64,000 nt of DNA from JANYHF01 sp963732765. GTDB lineage: Bacteria > Pseudomonadota > Alphaproteobacteria > Rhizobiales > Hyphomicrobiaceae. Where the stretch lies: positions 186,001-250,000 of the forward strand of contig CAVTAS010000008.1 in NCBI GenBank assembly GCA_963732765.1, written 5' to 3'. A program made the position numbers and the translations under genes. The notes beneath the pieces were generated by a model. The model did not search any database, was not told the DNA's origin, and saw only the letters and a program-made list of their open reading frames with translations. Positions 18,131 to 26,985 of this stretch are shown one piece after another. The stretch's first letter is position 1. Every line of letters begins with the position of its first letter.

Positions 18131-19048
18131 CTAGGCTGCGGCCACCACGTTCTGGCGGATGTCCGTCAACGCCCGTTCCGCCGCAATCTTGCCCTGCTCG
18201 ATCAGCTCAGCGGCGCGGTGGAAATCAAATACGCCGAAGCTGCCAAGACGCGGCGTGATGGTGAAATCGGGCGGGTCGCCGGCCAGCCGCGAGCGCGCGA
18301 TGCGGTCCTGCGTGATGTTGAAGGCTTCCAGCATGACGGTAGAAATTCCCGGAGTGTCGCCGCCGTCGCCGAAGAACTGGCGGTGCAGCAGACGCAGCGC
18401 GCCGCCGCCCTTGGCGTGTTCGGGGATGGCGGCCAGAGCCGGCATCACATCGTCCGCGCCGATCCGGTTGTCGGTCAGGATGGAGCCCTTGCCGAACACA
18501 TCGTGCTGCAGGTTGACTGCGATCACGATGTCGGCCCCCATGGCGCGGCAGACCGATACTGGAATCGGATTGACAATCGCGCCGTCGAACAGCCAGCGGC
18601 CGCCCAGCTTGATGGGCTTGAAGATGCCCGGCAGCGCATAGGACGCGCGCATCGCATCGACCAGCGGCCCGTGCTGCAGCCAGACCTCGTGCCCGGTGCC
18701 GATTTCGGTGGCGATGGCCACGAACTTGCGCTCCATCGCCTCGATCTTCTGCGGCCCGAAGTGCAGGCGCAAAAGATCGTTCAGCTTGTCGCCGGAGATC
18801 AGGCCCGAGCCGGACATGTTGAAATCCAGAAAGCCGAACACCTTGCGACGGGTCAGCGCGCGTGCGAAGGCCTCCAGCTCGTCGAGCTTGCCCCCGACAT
18901 AGCAGCCGCCAGCGACCGCGCCGATGCTGGTGCCGACGACGATGTCGGGACGGATTCCCGCCCGTTCCAACGCCCGCAGCACGCCGATATGCGCCCAGCC
19001 CCGGGCGACACCGCCGCCAAGCGCCAAGCCGATTTTGCCTCGAATCAT
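18131..19048 (-). CDS. Patatin-like phospholipase, RssA-type
   Basis: A 305-residue serine lipid acyl hydrolase. The oxyanion box GGGVARGWAHIGVL, the nucleophile elbow GTSIGA (GxSxG) and the second dyad residue in DGAIVNPIPV are all present, so the Ser-Asp dyad is intact. No signal peptide, so probably cytoplasmic or peripheral membrane. Similar to RssA/YchK proteins of unknown physiological substrate. Located upstream of and in the same direction as the DHA2 exporter with a 69-base gap. Confidence 0.9.
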   Translation of the reverse strand: MIRGKIGLALGGGVARGWAHIGVLRALERAGIRPDIVVGTSIGAVAGGCYVGGKLDELEAFARALTRRKVFGFLDFNMSGSGLISGDKLNDLLRLHFGPQKIEAMERKFVAIATEIGTGHEVWLQHGPLVDAMRASYALPGIFKPIKLGGRWLFDGAIVNPIPVSVCRAMGADIVIAVNLQHDVFGKGSILTDNRIGADDVMPALAAIPEHAKGGGALRLLHRQFFGDGGDTPGISTVMLEAFNITQDRIARSRLAGDPPDFTITPRLGSFGVFDFHRAAELIEQGKIAAERALTDIRQNVVAAA

Positions 19049-19138
19049 GGTCCTACCCTCGCAAAGGCGAGTGTCGTCAACATGACGCTCGATGCAAGCC
19101 CCGTGCCCGTCTGGCGTTCATGGCGGCGGCTCACTGTG

Positions 19139-19789
19139 TCAGTCGCGCCGGCCACCATGTACCAGCGACATAAAGCGTTGCTGCAACACGGTATCGGTTT
19201 TGAAATTGCCGGTGAACTGCGTCGTGATGGTCGCCACGTTCGGCTTGTGCACGCCGCGCAAGCTCATGCACTGGTGCACGGCTTCGATCATCACCGCAAC
19301 GCCGCGCGGGGCCAGGGCCTCGTCGATGGCCTGGACGATCTGGGCGGTCATGGTCTCTTGCGTCTGCAACCGGCGGGCATAGATCTCCACCACGCGCGCC
19401 AGCTTCGAGATGCCTACCACGTTGACACCCGGCAGATAGGCCACATGCGCCTTGCCGATGAACGGGATCATGTGGTGCTCGCAATGCGAGTTCACATCGA
19501 TATCGCGCAGCATGACGATATCGTCGTAGCCGGCCACCTCCTCGAAGGTGCGGTCCAGCGCGGCCACGGCATCCTCGCCATAGCCCTGGAAGAACTCGGT
19601 ATAGGCATTGACCACGCGCTTTGGCGTGTCGAGCAGCCCCTCGCGCGCCGGATCGTCGCCCGCCCACGCGATCAGGGTGCGGACGGCTGCCTCGGCTTCC
19701 TCGCGGCTCGGCCGTTTGACCGGCGCGCGCATGGGGGCGCTGGGCTTGGGCGAGCGGCCATTCTTCTTCTTGGCGGTCATGGTGTCCAT
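19139..19789 (-). CDS. folE: GTP cyclohydrolase I
   Basis: First step of tetrahydrofolate synthesis: GTP to 7,8-dihydroneopterin triphosphate. The 216-residue protein contains the zinc/GTP site HCEHHMIPF, the second ligand region (QCMSLRGVHKP) and the family motif SKLARVVEIYARRLQTQE. The start at 19789 is chosen for AGGAGAG nine bases upstream; the frame is open further but that stretch is not conserved. A Lys/Pro-rich N-terminal extension precedes the core. Divergent from the NifU-like gene across 275 bases containing an AT-rich stretch (about 19984-20010) that may hold promoters for both directions. Confidence 0.95.
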   Translation of the reverse strand: MDTMTAKKKNGRSPKPSAPMRAPVKRPSREEAEAAVRTLIAWAGDDPAREGLLDTPKRVVNAYTEFFQGYGEDAVAALDRTFEEVAGYDDIVMLRDIDVNSHCEHHMIPFIGKAHVAYLPGVNVVGISKLARVVEIYARRLQTQETMTAQIVQAIDEALAPRGVAVMIEAVHQCMSLRGVHKPNVATITTQFTGNFKTDTVLQQRFMSLVHGGRRD

Positions 19790-20064
19790 GAAAAGGTCTC
19801 TCCTGACGGCCTCGAAGGGGAGCGAGCGCCGTTTGTACATCCACCCGCAAACGGATGGTAAGCTGTCGTGGATCTCTCGATGCGGGGCCAAACTCGCACA
19901 GGACGTTGGGGAACGCCATGCGGTGAGTGGTGGCCAGATCTGCCGGGGTTGGCCCCCCAAGAAATCCAGCCAGCCTTCGCCAATTGACTGCGATAGCATA
20001 TATATACTGGCAAAGAGGGTCGCAAGGGCGGCCAGCAGCGAGGTTTACGCATGAGCGCGCGCCG

Positions 20065-20553
20065 ATGACAGCACTGGAAGATATTTACAGCCAGCGCATT
20101 CTGGAACTGGCCGCCAACAGTCCGCGCGGCCAGCGGCTGGTCGCGCCCGATGCGACGGCGACGGCGCACTCCAAGCTGTGCGGCTCGACCGTGACGCTCG
20201 ATATCAAGATGCAGGGCGACACCATCGTGGACTACGGCCAGCAGGTGCGCGCCTGCCTGCTCGGGCAAAGCTCGGCGGCGGTGGTGGCGGCCCATGCGGT
20301 GGGCTCCACGGCCGCGGAGCTGCGCGACGTCGGCCGTCAGATGCGGGCCATGCTGAAAGACAACGGCGCGCCGCCGAGCGGCAAATGGAGCGATCTGGCC
20401 GCGCTGGAGCCGGTGCGCGATGTCAAAGGCCGGCACGCCTCGACGCTGCTGGTTTTCGATGCGCTGGAGCGGGCGATTGCTGAGGTCGAGGCCAAGCGCA
20501 CAGCAAAGACGGGCGAGACAAGTCTCGCCCCTACCACAGCACCATCGGCATAG
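20065..20553 (+). CDS. NifU/IscU-like iron-sulfur cluster scaffold paralogue
   Basis: A 162-residue protein with a NifU N-terminal-type fold. The first two cluster-ligand positions are present (Cys39 in KLCGST; Cys64 in RACLLGQSSA), while the position usually occupied by the third Cys in the KGRHASTLLVFDAL helix is His124. Such proteins are commonly found next to folE in alphaproteobacteria and are likely to take part in Fe-S metabolism. The start at 20065 follows a six-codon reading frame (20051-20068) whose stop overlaps the ATG as ATGA, which might couple translation. The last 13 residues are encoded by an interspersed repeat. Confidence 0.8.
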   Translation: MTALEDIYSQRILELAANSPRGQRLVAPDATATAHSKLCGSTVTLDIKMQGDTIVDYGQQVRACLLGQSSAAVVAAHAVGSTAAELRDVGRQMRAMLKDNGAPPSGKWSDLAALEPVRDVKGRHASTLLVFDALERAIAEVEAKRTAKTGETSLAPTTAPSA

Positions 20554-20573
20554 GGGCAAGACTTGTCTCGCCC
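20511..20573. repeat. Inverted repeat (GGGCGAGACAAGTCTCGCCC) overlapping a gene end
   Basis: Two 23-bp arms (20511-20533 and 20551-20573) are inverted copies with one mismatch, and each arm is itself nearly palindromic (GGGCGAGAC / GTCTCGCCC). The first arm and spacer encode the C-terminal tail of the NifU-like protein, and its stop codon is the first codon of the second arm. A related GGGGCGAG..CTCGCCC sequence is near 44228-44247. Confidence 0.8.
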
Positions 20574-20621
20574 GCGACCAAGCAAGTCAGTTGCGTTAGA
20601 AATTCACCCGGAGAGTCTATC

Positions 20622-21086
20622 ATGGCCAAAGTCGTCGATCCGAAAACGATCGAAGCCGTCAGCGGCACGATTTATCCGAAGGTCTATGCCAAGGCCGTCG
20701 AGGGCCGCTCGAAGCGGCGCTTGACCAAGGCGTTGGGCCTGTCGCAGTTCGGCGTCAATGTCACTACGCTGCAGCCGGGTGCGGCCTCCTCGCAGCGCCA
20801 CTGGCATGTGGCCGAAGACGAGTTCTGCTACGTGCTGGAGGGTGAACTCACGCTTGTGACCAACGAGGGCGAGCAAGCGCTCGGACCGGGCATGGCGATG
20901 GGCTTCCCCGCCAACGAGGAGAACGGCCACCAGTTGGTCAACCGCAGCGCCAAGCCGGCGGTGTATCTGGAAATCGGCACCCGTTCGCCGGTCGAGCACG
21001 TGGTCTACCCGGACGTCGATATGAATCTGACGACTGCCAACGGACGATCGATCGTGCGCAAGAAGGACGGCACAACCTACGACTGA
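20622..21086 (+). CDS. Cupin domain protein
   Basis: A 154-residue single-domain cupin. The first cupin motif is GAASSQRHWHVAEDEFCYVLEGE (split here: HWH, then E, as metal ligands) and the second GFPANEENGHQLVN supplies the last His. This looks like a metal-binding beta-barrel of the RmlC type; related proteins are annotated only as cupin or transcriptional-regulator-like cupin. GGAG sits nine bases before the ATG. Substrate unknown. Confidence 0.85.
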   Translation: MAKVVDPKTIEAVSGTIYPKVYAKAVEGRSKRRLTKALGLSQFGVNVTTLQPGAASSQRHWHVAEDEFCYVLEGELTLVTNEGEQALGPGMAMGFPANEENGHQLVNRSAKPAVYLEIGTRSPVEHVVYPDVDMNLTTANGRSIVRKKDGTTYD

Positions 21087-21127
21087 GGCCGGGGGCGCTC
21101 CGACGGCCCAATCCGATAGATTACGAC

Positions 21128-21415
21128 ATGACCCTTGCTGCCACCCTCCTCAAAGCCCCCATCATTCTCTATCGCTATACGCTGTCGGGCCTGATCGGCC
21201 GCCAGTGCCGGCATCTTCCGACGTGCTCGGAGTATGCGCTGGACGCCATCGACCGCAACGGGGCGTGGCGCGGCTTCTGGCTTGGGCTGTCACGGGTGGC
21301 GCGCTGCAACCCGTGGGGCACGAGCGGCTTCGATCCGGCCCCGGACATTCGCAGCGAGCATCATCCCTGGACGCCCTGGCGCTACGGGCGCTGGCGGGGC
21401 GGCAATCCAAGTTGA
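21128..21415 (+). CDS. yidD: Membrane protein insertion efficiency factor
   Basis: A 95-residue YidD protein, which assists YidC-dependent insertion of inner-membrane proteins. It has the amphipathic N-terminal segment (LLKAPIILYRYTLSGLIG) and the conserved cysteine block CRHLPTCSEYALDAI followed by RVARCNPWG, the hallmarks of the family. It is usually in the rpmH-rnpA-yidD-yidC cluster, but in many alphaproteobacteria it is found elsewhere, as here. Confidence 0.93.
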   Translation: MTLAATLLKAPIILYRYTLSGLIGRQCRHLPTCSEYALDAIDRNGAWRGFWLGLSRVARCNPWGTSGFDPAPDIRSEHHPWTPWRYGRWRGGNPS

Positions 21416-21430
21416 GCAAAGCGGGCATAG

Positions 21431-21586
21431 ATGGCGACCGGACAATGCGGTGCCGTGCTCGACATCTTGCGGCTGCCGGACGGCCAACAGATCACGTCCA
21501 TGGTCACCCGGCGTACAGGCATTGAGGCCGGCGACACCGTCCCGATCGGGATGGATCCGCAGCACGTTATTCCGCAGGAAGATTGA
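21431..21586 (+). pseudogene. Orphan TOBE-like fragment
   Basis: A 51-codon frame reads MATGQCGAVLDILRLPDG, then ITSMVTRRTGIEAGDTVPIG and DPQHVIPQED. The pattern of two short strands, a TRR turn and a PxHV-type end resembles the C-terminal TOBE/Mop-type segment of ABC transporter ATPases or molybdate-binding regulators, without the rest of such a protein. An in-frame stop is immediately upstream and there is no good ribosome site. Most likely a gene remnant; a small stand-alone protein is possible. Confidence 0.35.
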
Positions 21587-21856
21587 TCAGGTTCGCGTCA
21601 TGCAACGCCCACTGACGACGGCGTAGGCGACAAAGGCGGAATTGATTTGGCCGAGCGCGGTTACCAACGCGCCGGCGGCCAGCGCAGCTCGGGGCACGAG
21701 CCAAGCCTTACGGCGTGGCCGGAGTATTGCCCGGAAGCGCCGGCTGGGACTGGCGGGCTAGCGGAAATGGCGACCTTGAAAAGCTGCCGAATGTGATCCA
21801 GGTTGCTCGACAACGGCATGGCGTGCCGCATTTGAAGTGCAGAGGAGAGCGCCCCG

Positions 21857-23158
21857 ATGAGCGATGCCAAAGACCCCGGCCGGGTTCGCGATCTCTCCGC
21901 CAGCATTGCCAACGGCTCGCTGACGGCGGAGGCGCTGGTCGAGCGTTGCCTTGCCCGCATCGCCGAAGTGGACGGGAAGGTGCAAGCTTGGCTGCATGTC
22001 CAATCGGCCGAGGCCATCGCGGCCGCACGCGCGCTCGACGCCGAGGCCAAATCCGGCCGGCGGCGCGGACCGCTGCATGGCATTCCCGTCGCGGTCAAAG
22101 ATGTGATCGACGTCAAGGGATTGCCGACGCGGGCCAACAGCAAAAGCCGCGCGAACGTTGGGCCAGCCAGCGCCGACGCTACGGTTGTCGCGCATCTGCG
22201 CGCCGCGGGCGCCATCATCCTCGGCAAGGTCCATACCACCGAATATGCGTACTACGAGTCCATCCCGCCGACCCGCAATCCGCACGATCTGACGCGCACG
22301 CCGGGCGGCTCGTCGGCCGGCTCGGCGGCTGCCGTGGCTTCGGGCGCCGTGCCCTTGGCGCTTGGCACCCAGACCGCCGCCTCGGTGAATCGGCCGGCGG
22401 CTTATTGCGGGATCGGCGCTTTCAAACCGTCCACGCTCTCCATCGGCGGGGCGGGCATGGTTCCCCTGGCGCCGTCGTTTGATACGTGCGGGGCGCTCGG
22501 TGCGACGGCGCAAGACGCGGCTTATCTCGCGGCAGGATATGCGGCCGATCATTTGGGAATGTCTTGTCAATCTACGGTAGCAAAACAAGAAATCATTGTG
22601 ATTCGTGATGAAATTATTGGGAAAAAGAGCACCAAACTGTCAGCTGACAGGATTGCCGCCCTGACGGCGTCGCTGGCCCGCGCTGGCCTCTCGGTCACCG
22701 AACGCGACAGCCCCGTTTCGCTCGAAGACATCCGCGGCGTGCACCGGCTGGTCATGGTGGCCGAGCTTGGGCGCGCGCATGGCGGGCTGCCGCGCGAACT
22801 CCTGGCCCCGCGGCTGGCTGCCGACATTGCGGAGGGCGTTGCCATTCCGGATGCGGACTATCACGAGGCGTTGCATCGGCTGATGCAATTCCGCCGCCGC
22901 TTCTGGCCGGCTTTCGGCCCGAACGCGCTATTGCTGCTGCCAGCCACGCCCGACGTGGCGCCGGCCGATGGCACCACCGGCGACGGCACCTTCATCATTC
23001 CAACGACCGCCCTCGGAGGAGCGGTGGCAACGGTCCGCGCCGGTTTCGCAGCCGACACCAACATGCCGGTTGGCGCGCTGCTGCTGGTCGCTCCAGGGCA
23101 GGACGCCAGGCTGGCAGGGTTCCTGATGTCCGAGACGGCAACTGCACTCGATCTTTGA
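21857..23158 (+). CDS. Amidase signature family hydrolase
   Basis: A 433-residue amidase-signature enzyme. The Ser-cisSer-Lys triad is visible: Lys in IPVAVKDV, cis-Ser in the glycine-serine loop GGSSAGSAAAVASG, and the nucleophile in GTQTAASVNRPA. The second half is shorter than in typical amidases. Codons about 235-262 (22560-22640) are strikingly AT-rich against the rest of the gene and encode a charged Lys/Ile-rich stretch (KQEIIVIRDEIIGKK) that looks like a linker or a locally acquired segment. Substrate unknown; the neighbouring catabolic genes suggest a small amide. Confidence 0.85.
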   Translation: MSDAKDPGRVRDLSASIANGSLTAEALVERCLARIAEVDGKVQAWLHVQSAEAIAAARALDAEAKSGRRRGPLHGIPVAVKDVIDVKGLPTRANSKSRANVGPASADATVVAHLRAAGAIILGKVHTTEYAYYESIPPTRNPHDLTRTPGGSSAGSAAAVASGAVPLALGTQTAASVNRPAAYCGIGAFKPSTLSIGGAGMVPLAPSFDTCGALGATAQDAAYLAAGYAADHLGMSCQSTVAKQEIIVIRDEIIGKKSTKLSADRIAALTASLARAGLSVTERDSPVSLEDIRGVHRLVMVAELGRAHGGLPRELLAPRLAADIAEGVAIPDADYHEALHRLMQFRRRFWPAFGPNALLLLPATPDVAPADGTTGDGTFIIPTTALGGAVATVRAGFAADTNMPVGALLLVAPGQDARLAGFLMSETATALDL

Positions 23159-23178
23159 GCGTGCAGAGGCGGGCCGCC

Positions 23179-24129
23179 TCAGGACCGCCCGGCGCTGGCG
23201 AAATATCGCAAGGATCTCAGCAAGTCTTCGGCGCGGTAGCCGCGACCAATGACCACGACGGAATCGTCTTTGGACGCCACATCCGGAGCCAACTCGGGAA
23301 GCACCTCTGGCGACTGCACGACTTTCCGGACACTCTGCAACAGCAGCCGTCCTGCCGGGGTGCGAACTACCCCTTTGACGCGAACCACATCATCGCCACG
23401 CGCATGCAGCAGCGCCGACAGCCAGACACTGAAGGCTGTCCAGTCGATACTGGGATCAAGTGCCAGGGTGGTCGCGAAGATCGGCGGCTTTTCGGATTCG
23501 CCCGAAAGGTCGGCAAGCGGCTCGGGTTCGACGCCGGCAAACCCCGGCAGCACCGCATCCGATCCCTTGACCGCACCTGATATCGTCGCGCCAGGGTTCA
23601 GACGGCTCAGCGTGGCCAGCAGCCGTCCCAGCGCGGCGGGCTCGGCCTCGTCGATCTTGGTCACAATCAGTCGGTCGGCGATTTCGATCTGGCGCCGGCC
23701 AAGCGGCTCGCTGCGCAGTTGGGCCAGTGCATGCAGCGCGTCGACGGTTACGACGATCTCGCTGACGACGATGTGATAGACCAGTATCGGATCCCTACGG
23801 ATCGCCTCGACAATCGGTCCAGGGTCGGCAAGCCCGCTGGTTTCCAGGACGATGCGCTGCAGCCGCTCGCCGCCGGATGCGGTGGCACTACGCCGGTCGC
23901 AAAGCCGACGCAACAGCGCGACCAGTTCGCCCCGCGCCGTGCAGCAGACGCAACCACCGGTAATCACCGTCAGATCGGTCGAGCGGGCGAGCAGCGCATC
24001 GTCGACCGGCGTATCGGCGGCTTCGTTCACAACGACGTAGGCGTCTTTGAAATTGCCGTCATGCAGTTGATGGCGCAACCACGTCGTCTTGCCCGAGCCG
24101 AGAAACCCGCCCAGGACTGTCAGTTGCAT
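23179..24129 (-). CDS. G3E GTPase, CobW/YjiA-type metallochaperone
   Basis: P-loop GTPase of the G3E class. Walker A is GGFLGSGKTTW, the family metal-binding CxCC motif is in TGGCVCCTARGEL, Walker B-like ETSGLADPGP follows, and the specificity motif is TKID. A C-terminal CobW_C-type domain ends at RSLRYFASAGRS. These proteins deliver metals such as zinc to target enzymes. The start at 24129 puts the P-loop close to the N-terminus; a GTG at 24153, one base after the upstream stop, is a good alternative. It is the last gene of a run containing a metal-dependent hydantoinase, which may be its client (inference). Confidence 0.85.
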   Translation of the reverse strand: MQLTVLGGFLGSGKTTWLRHQLHDGNFKDAYVVVNEAADTPVDDALLARSTDLTVITGGCVCCTARGELVALLRRLCDRRSATASGGERLQRIVLETSGLADPGPIVEAIRRDPILVYHIVVSEIVVTVDALHALAQLRSEPLGRRQIEIADRLIVTKIDEAEPAALGRLLATLSRLNPGATISGAVKGSDAVLPGFAGVEPEPLADLSGESEKPPIFATTLALDPSIDWTAFSVWLSALLHARGDDVVRVKGVVRTPAGRLLLQSVRKVVQSPEVLPELAPDVASKDDSVVVIGRGYRAEDLLRSLRYFASAGRS

Positions 24130-24154
24130 GCGACCGTCGCGCGTGTCGGTCACG

Positions 24155-24460
24155 TCATGAGCCCAAGTCGCCGGCTCCGAGGAAGCGCGGATCGAGCGGG
24201 TCGATCGGGCTGCCGGTGAGCTGTTCGGCAAGCGCCCAGACGCCGGTGAGATCGGGCACGATGGTCTCAGCGCCCGAGCGGGTCGAGATCTGGATGCCGG
24301 GGATCAAGCCGCCGTCGTAGGCAGACAGTCCGTAGGCGGGTAGAACCGCCTGCAGGACCTGGGCACGGCGGAAGCGAGCGCGCAGCTTGTCGGGGCCGGT
24401 CGCAGCTCCGGCGTCTGTCCAATGGCCGGGCGCTGCCGGAAAGCCGCAAGTCGCGCACAT
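24155..24460 (-). CDS. Small conserved-looking CXXC protein
   Basis: A 101-residue protein starting MCATCGFPAAPGHWTDAG, with one CxxC pair and an Arg-rich helix (DKLRARFRRAQVLQAVL), then GLIPGIQISTRSGAETIVP and a Pro/Asp-rich end. No established family is recognised. It sits between the deacetylase-like hydrolase and the G3E GTPase, and its stop is immediately followed by the GTPase start, which implies co-translation. The CxxC and context suggest a zinc-binding partner of the GTPase, but that is inference. Confidence 0.6.
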   Translation of the reverse strand: MCATCGFPAAPGHWTDAGAATGPDKLRARFRRAQVLQAVLPAYGLSAYDGGLIPGIQISTRSGAETIVPDLTGVWALAEQLTGSPIDPLDPRFLGAGDLGS

Positions 24461-24521
24461 GGGTGAGCCTATAGGTTGCGCCGTCAGGGCCGATGCGATC
24501 GACCCTGACGACTACGGAGCG

Positions 24522-25424
24522 TTAGATGACCTCCGGACGCGCCTTGCCCTCGAACGGGAAGCGCTTGCGGAAATCCTCGGCGATCTCTTCAAAGGTCATC
24601 CACGTCACGCCGGTGTGGCCGTTGATGTAGTCGATCAGGCGCTCCAGCATCAGCAGCACTTGCGGACGGCCGCTGACGTCGGGATGGATGGTGAAGGGGA
24701 ACACGCCGTAATCCATCTCGCGGTAGACCCAGTCGAACTGGTCGCGCCACATCTGCTCGATATCGCGCGGATTGACGAAGCCATGGCTGTTCGGGACCTT
24801 CTTCATGAACATCATGGGCGGAAGGTCGTCCACGTACCAATTGGCGCCGATCTCGACCAGGTCGATCTCCTTGCCGTGTCTCAGCGGCTTCATCCACTCC
24901 TCGGCTGTTTTGGAATAGTCGATCAAGTTCCAGGTATCGCCGACGCGGGCGTAGAAGGGCTGGAAGTCGCGATAGCCCTGGCTGTGATCGTATTTGAAGC
25001 CGTATTTCAGCAGCAGCGCGGCGGTTGAGTTGGACATTTCCCACCAGGGCGCCACATAGCCGCGCGGGCGCTTGCCCGACAGCTTCTCGATCAGGTCGAT
25101 GGACTTGACCAGCACGGCCTCTTCCTGGGTCGGCGTCATGGCGATCGGATTTTCGTGCAGATAGCCATGCGCGCCGATCTCGTGGCCTTCGTCGGCGATG
25201 CGCTTGACCTCGTTGGGGAAGGTCTCGATCGAGTGGCCGGGAATGTAGAAGCTGGTCCGGATACTGTACTTCTTGAACAAGTTCAGCAGACGGATGTTAC
25301 CCACTTCGCTGGCAAAGATGCCGCGCTGGATGTCGGACGGGGATTTACCACCGCCGTAGGAGCCGATCTGTCCCGCGACAGAATTGATGTCCGTGCCGAA
25401 CGCACATATGATCGTTTTGGCCAT
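24522..25424 (-). CDS. Polysaccharide deacetylase-like hydrolase (PuuE/HpPgdA type)
   Basis: A 300-residue carbohydrate-esterase-4-fold protein. It has the NodB-type core with FGTDIN near the N-terminus, HSIETFPNEVKRIADEGHEIGAHG containing the His pair (HE..HG-Y), and the C-terminal FTIHPDVSGRP motif. No signal peptide is present. The subgroup includes PuuE allantoinases and the H. pylori HpPgdA protein and acts on cytoplasmic amide bonds in ring compounds. It directly follows the hydantoinase in an operon, so ring-opening of a cyclic ureide or a related step is plausible. Confidence 0.85.
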   Translation of the reverse strand: MAKTIICAFGTDINSVAGQIGSYGGGKSPSDIQRGIFASEVGNIRLLNLFKKYSIRTSFYIPGHSIETFPNEVKRIADEGHEIGAHGYLHENPIAMTPTQEEAVLVKSIDLIEKLSGKRPRGYVAPWWEMSNSTAALLLKYGFKYDHSQGYRDFQPFYARVGDTWNLIDYSKTAEEWMKPLRHGKEIDLVEIGANWYVDDLPPMMFMKKVPNSHGFVNPRDIEQMWRDQFDWVYREMDYGVFPFTIHPDVSGRPQVLLMLERLIDYINGHTGVTWMTFEEIAEDFRKRFPFEGKARPEVI

Positions 25425-25473
25425 TCTCGTTTCTCCTGTTGGGCCGTCTTGGCAGCCGCATGTTTGATGTCTA

Positions 25474-26932
25474 TCAGACGCCGATCGGCATGTGCTCGGG
25501 CGAACGGGTTACCGCGCGCGGGGCCGTGAGAGCCTTCCAGGTCGAGAGCGCCTGGTTGACGGCCGGGAACGGTTTGCGCGCAACGAACTTGCCACGGCCG
25601 GGGCGTGGCTTGTCGTTCTTGCCGTACGACCACACCACCTCGCCGCGCGAGATCGTGTGGCGCGCCTGGCCGTTGACCTTGAAGCCTTCGAACACGTTGT
25701 AGTCGATGATCGACTTCTGGTTGGCGGCCGAAATGGTCTTGGAGATCTTCGGATCCCAGATGCAGAGATCGGCGTCCGAGCCCGGCAGGATCGCGCCTTT
25801 CTGCGGATAGATGTTGAGGATCTGCGCGATGTTGGTCGAGGTCACGGCCACGAACTCGTTCGGGGTAATGCGCCCCTTTTCGACGCCCTTGGTCCAGAGC
25901 ACCGAGAGCCGGTCTTCCAGGCCGCCGGTGCCATTCGGGATCTTGGTGAAGTTGCCCAGGCCCGTCCGCTTCTGCGCCGTCGTGAAGGCACAGTGGTCGG
26001 TGGCGACCACCTGCAGCGATCCCGACGACAGTCCCGCCCAAAGCGAATCCTGATGGCTCTTGTCGCGGAACGGCGGCGACATCACGCGGCGTGCGGCATA
26101 GTCCCATTCCCTGTTGAAATACTCGGTCTCATCGAGCGTCAGATGCTGCACCAGCGGCTCGCCATAGACGCGCATGCCCTTCTGGCGCGCCCGGCGGATC
26201 GCCTCGTGCGCCTGCTCGGATGAGGTGTGTACAATGTAAACGGGAACGCCCGCCGCATCGGCGATCATGATGGCGCGATTGGTGGCTTCGCCTTCCACTT
26301 CCGGTGGCCGCGAATAGGCGTGCGCCTCGGGGCCGGTGACGCCTTCGTTCATATACTTCTGCTGCAGCGCCGCGATGATGTCGCCGTTCTCGGCATGCAC
26401 CAGCGGCAGCGCGCCGAGCGCCGCACAACGCTGGAACGAGGCGAACATCTCGTCGTCGTTGACCATCAACGCACCCTTGTAGGCCATGAAGTGTTTGAAG
26501 GTGTTGATGCCGCGCTCGACCACCTTGCCCATCTCGTCGAAGTGCCGCTGCGACCATCCGTTGACGCACATATGGTAGGAATAGTCGGACGAGGCCTGAC
26601 GGGTGGCGCGGCCTTCCCAGGCGTCGAGCGCCGCCAGCATGCCGTCGGGGCCAGGGATGACGAAGTCGACGACCGTGGTGGTGCCGCCGGACAGCGCCGC
26701 GAAGGTTCCGCTCTCCCAGGTCTCGGCGGCCGTCGTGCCCATGAAGGGCATTTCGAGATGCGTATGCGGATCGATGCCGCCCGGCATGACATAGGCGCCT
26801 TCGGCGTCGACCGTGGTATCTCCCTTGAGATTGTCGCCGATGGCGGCGATCTGTCTCGCCCTCGATCAGCAGATCGGCCTTGTACGTCCTGTCCGCGGCC
26901 AGGATCGTGCCACCCTTGATGACTGTCGACAT
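25474..26932 (-). CDS. D-hydantoinase/dihydropyrimidinase, apparent +1 frameshift near 26853
   Basis: Binuclear-zinc cyclic amidohydrolase of about 485 residues that opens dihydropyrimidine or hydantoin rings. The N-terminus (MSTVIKGGTILAADRTYKAD to IEGE, residues 1-26) is in one frame; the rest, starting AAIGDNLKGDTTVDAEGAYV then MPGGIDPHTH, is in another. Dropping one base of GAGACAGATC at 26852-26854 joins them as EGE-(K/Q)-IAAIGD. The metal ligands are in order: PHTH, the carboxylated lysine in FKHFMAYKG, HAENGD, HTSS and DHCAF. The upstream ABC importer ends 53 bases before the start, so this is operonic. Whether the frameshift is real is unknown. Confidence 0.85.
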
Positions 26933-26985
26933 AGCAGTCTCCTTTTGCTTATGCGTTGTTCTTAGTCTGGTTGACGGCGTGGCCG

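Noticed and set aside
17318..19861. 847-codon open frame on the + strand
   Set aside because: It is the mirror of the DHA2 exporter, patatin and folE genes; rich in His, Gln and Arg without domains.
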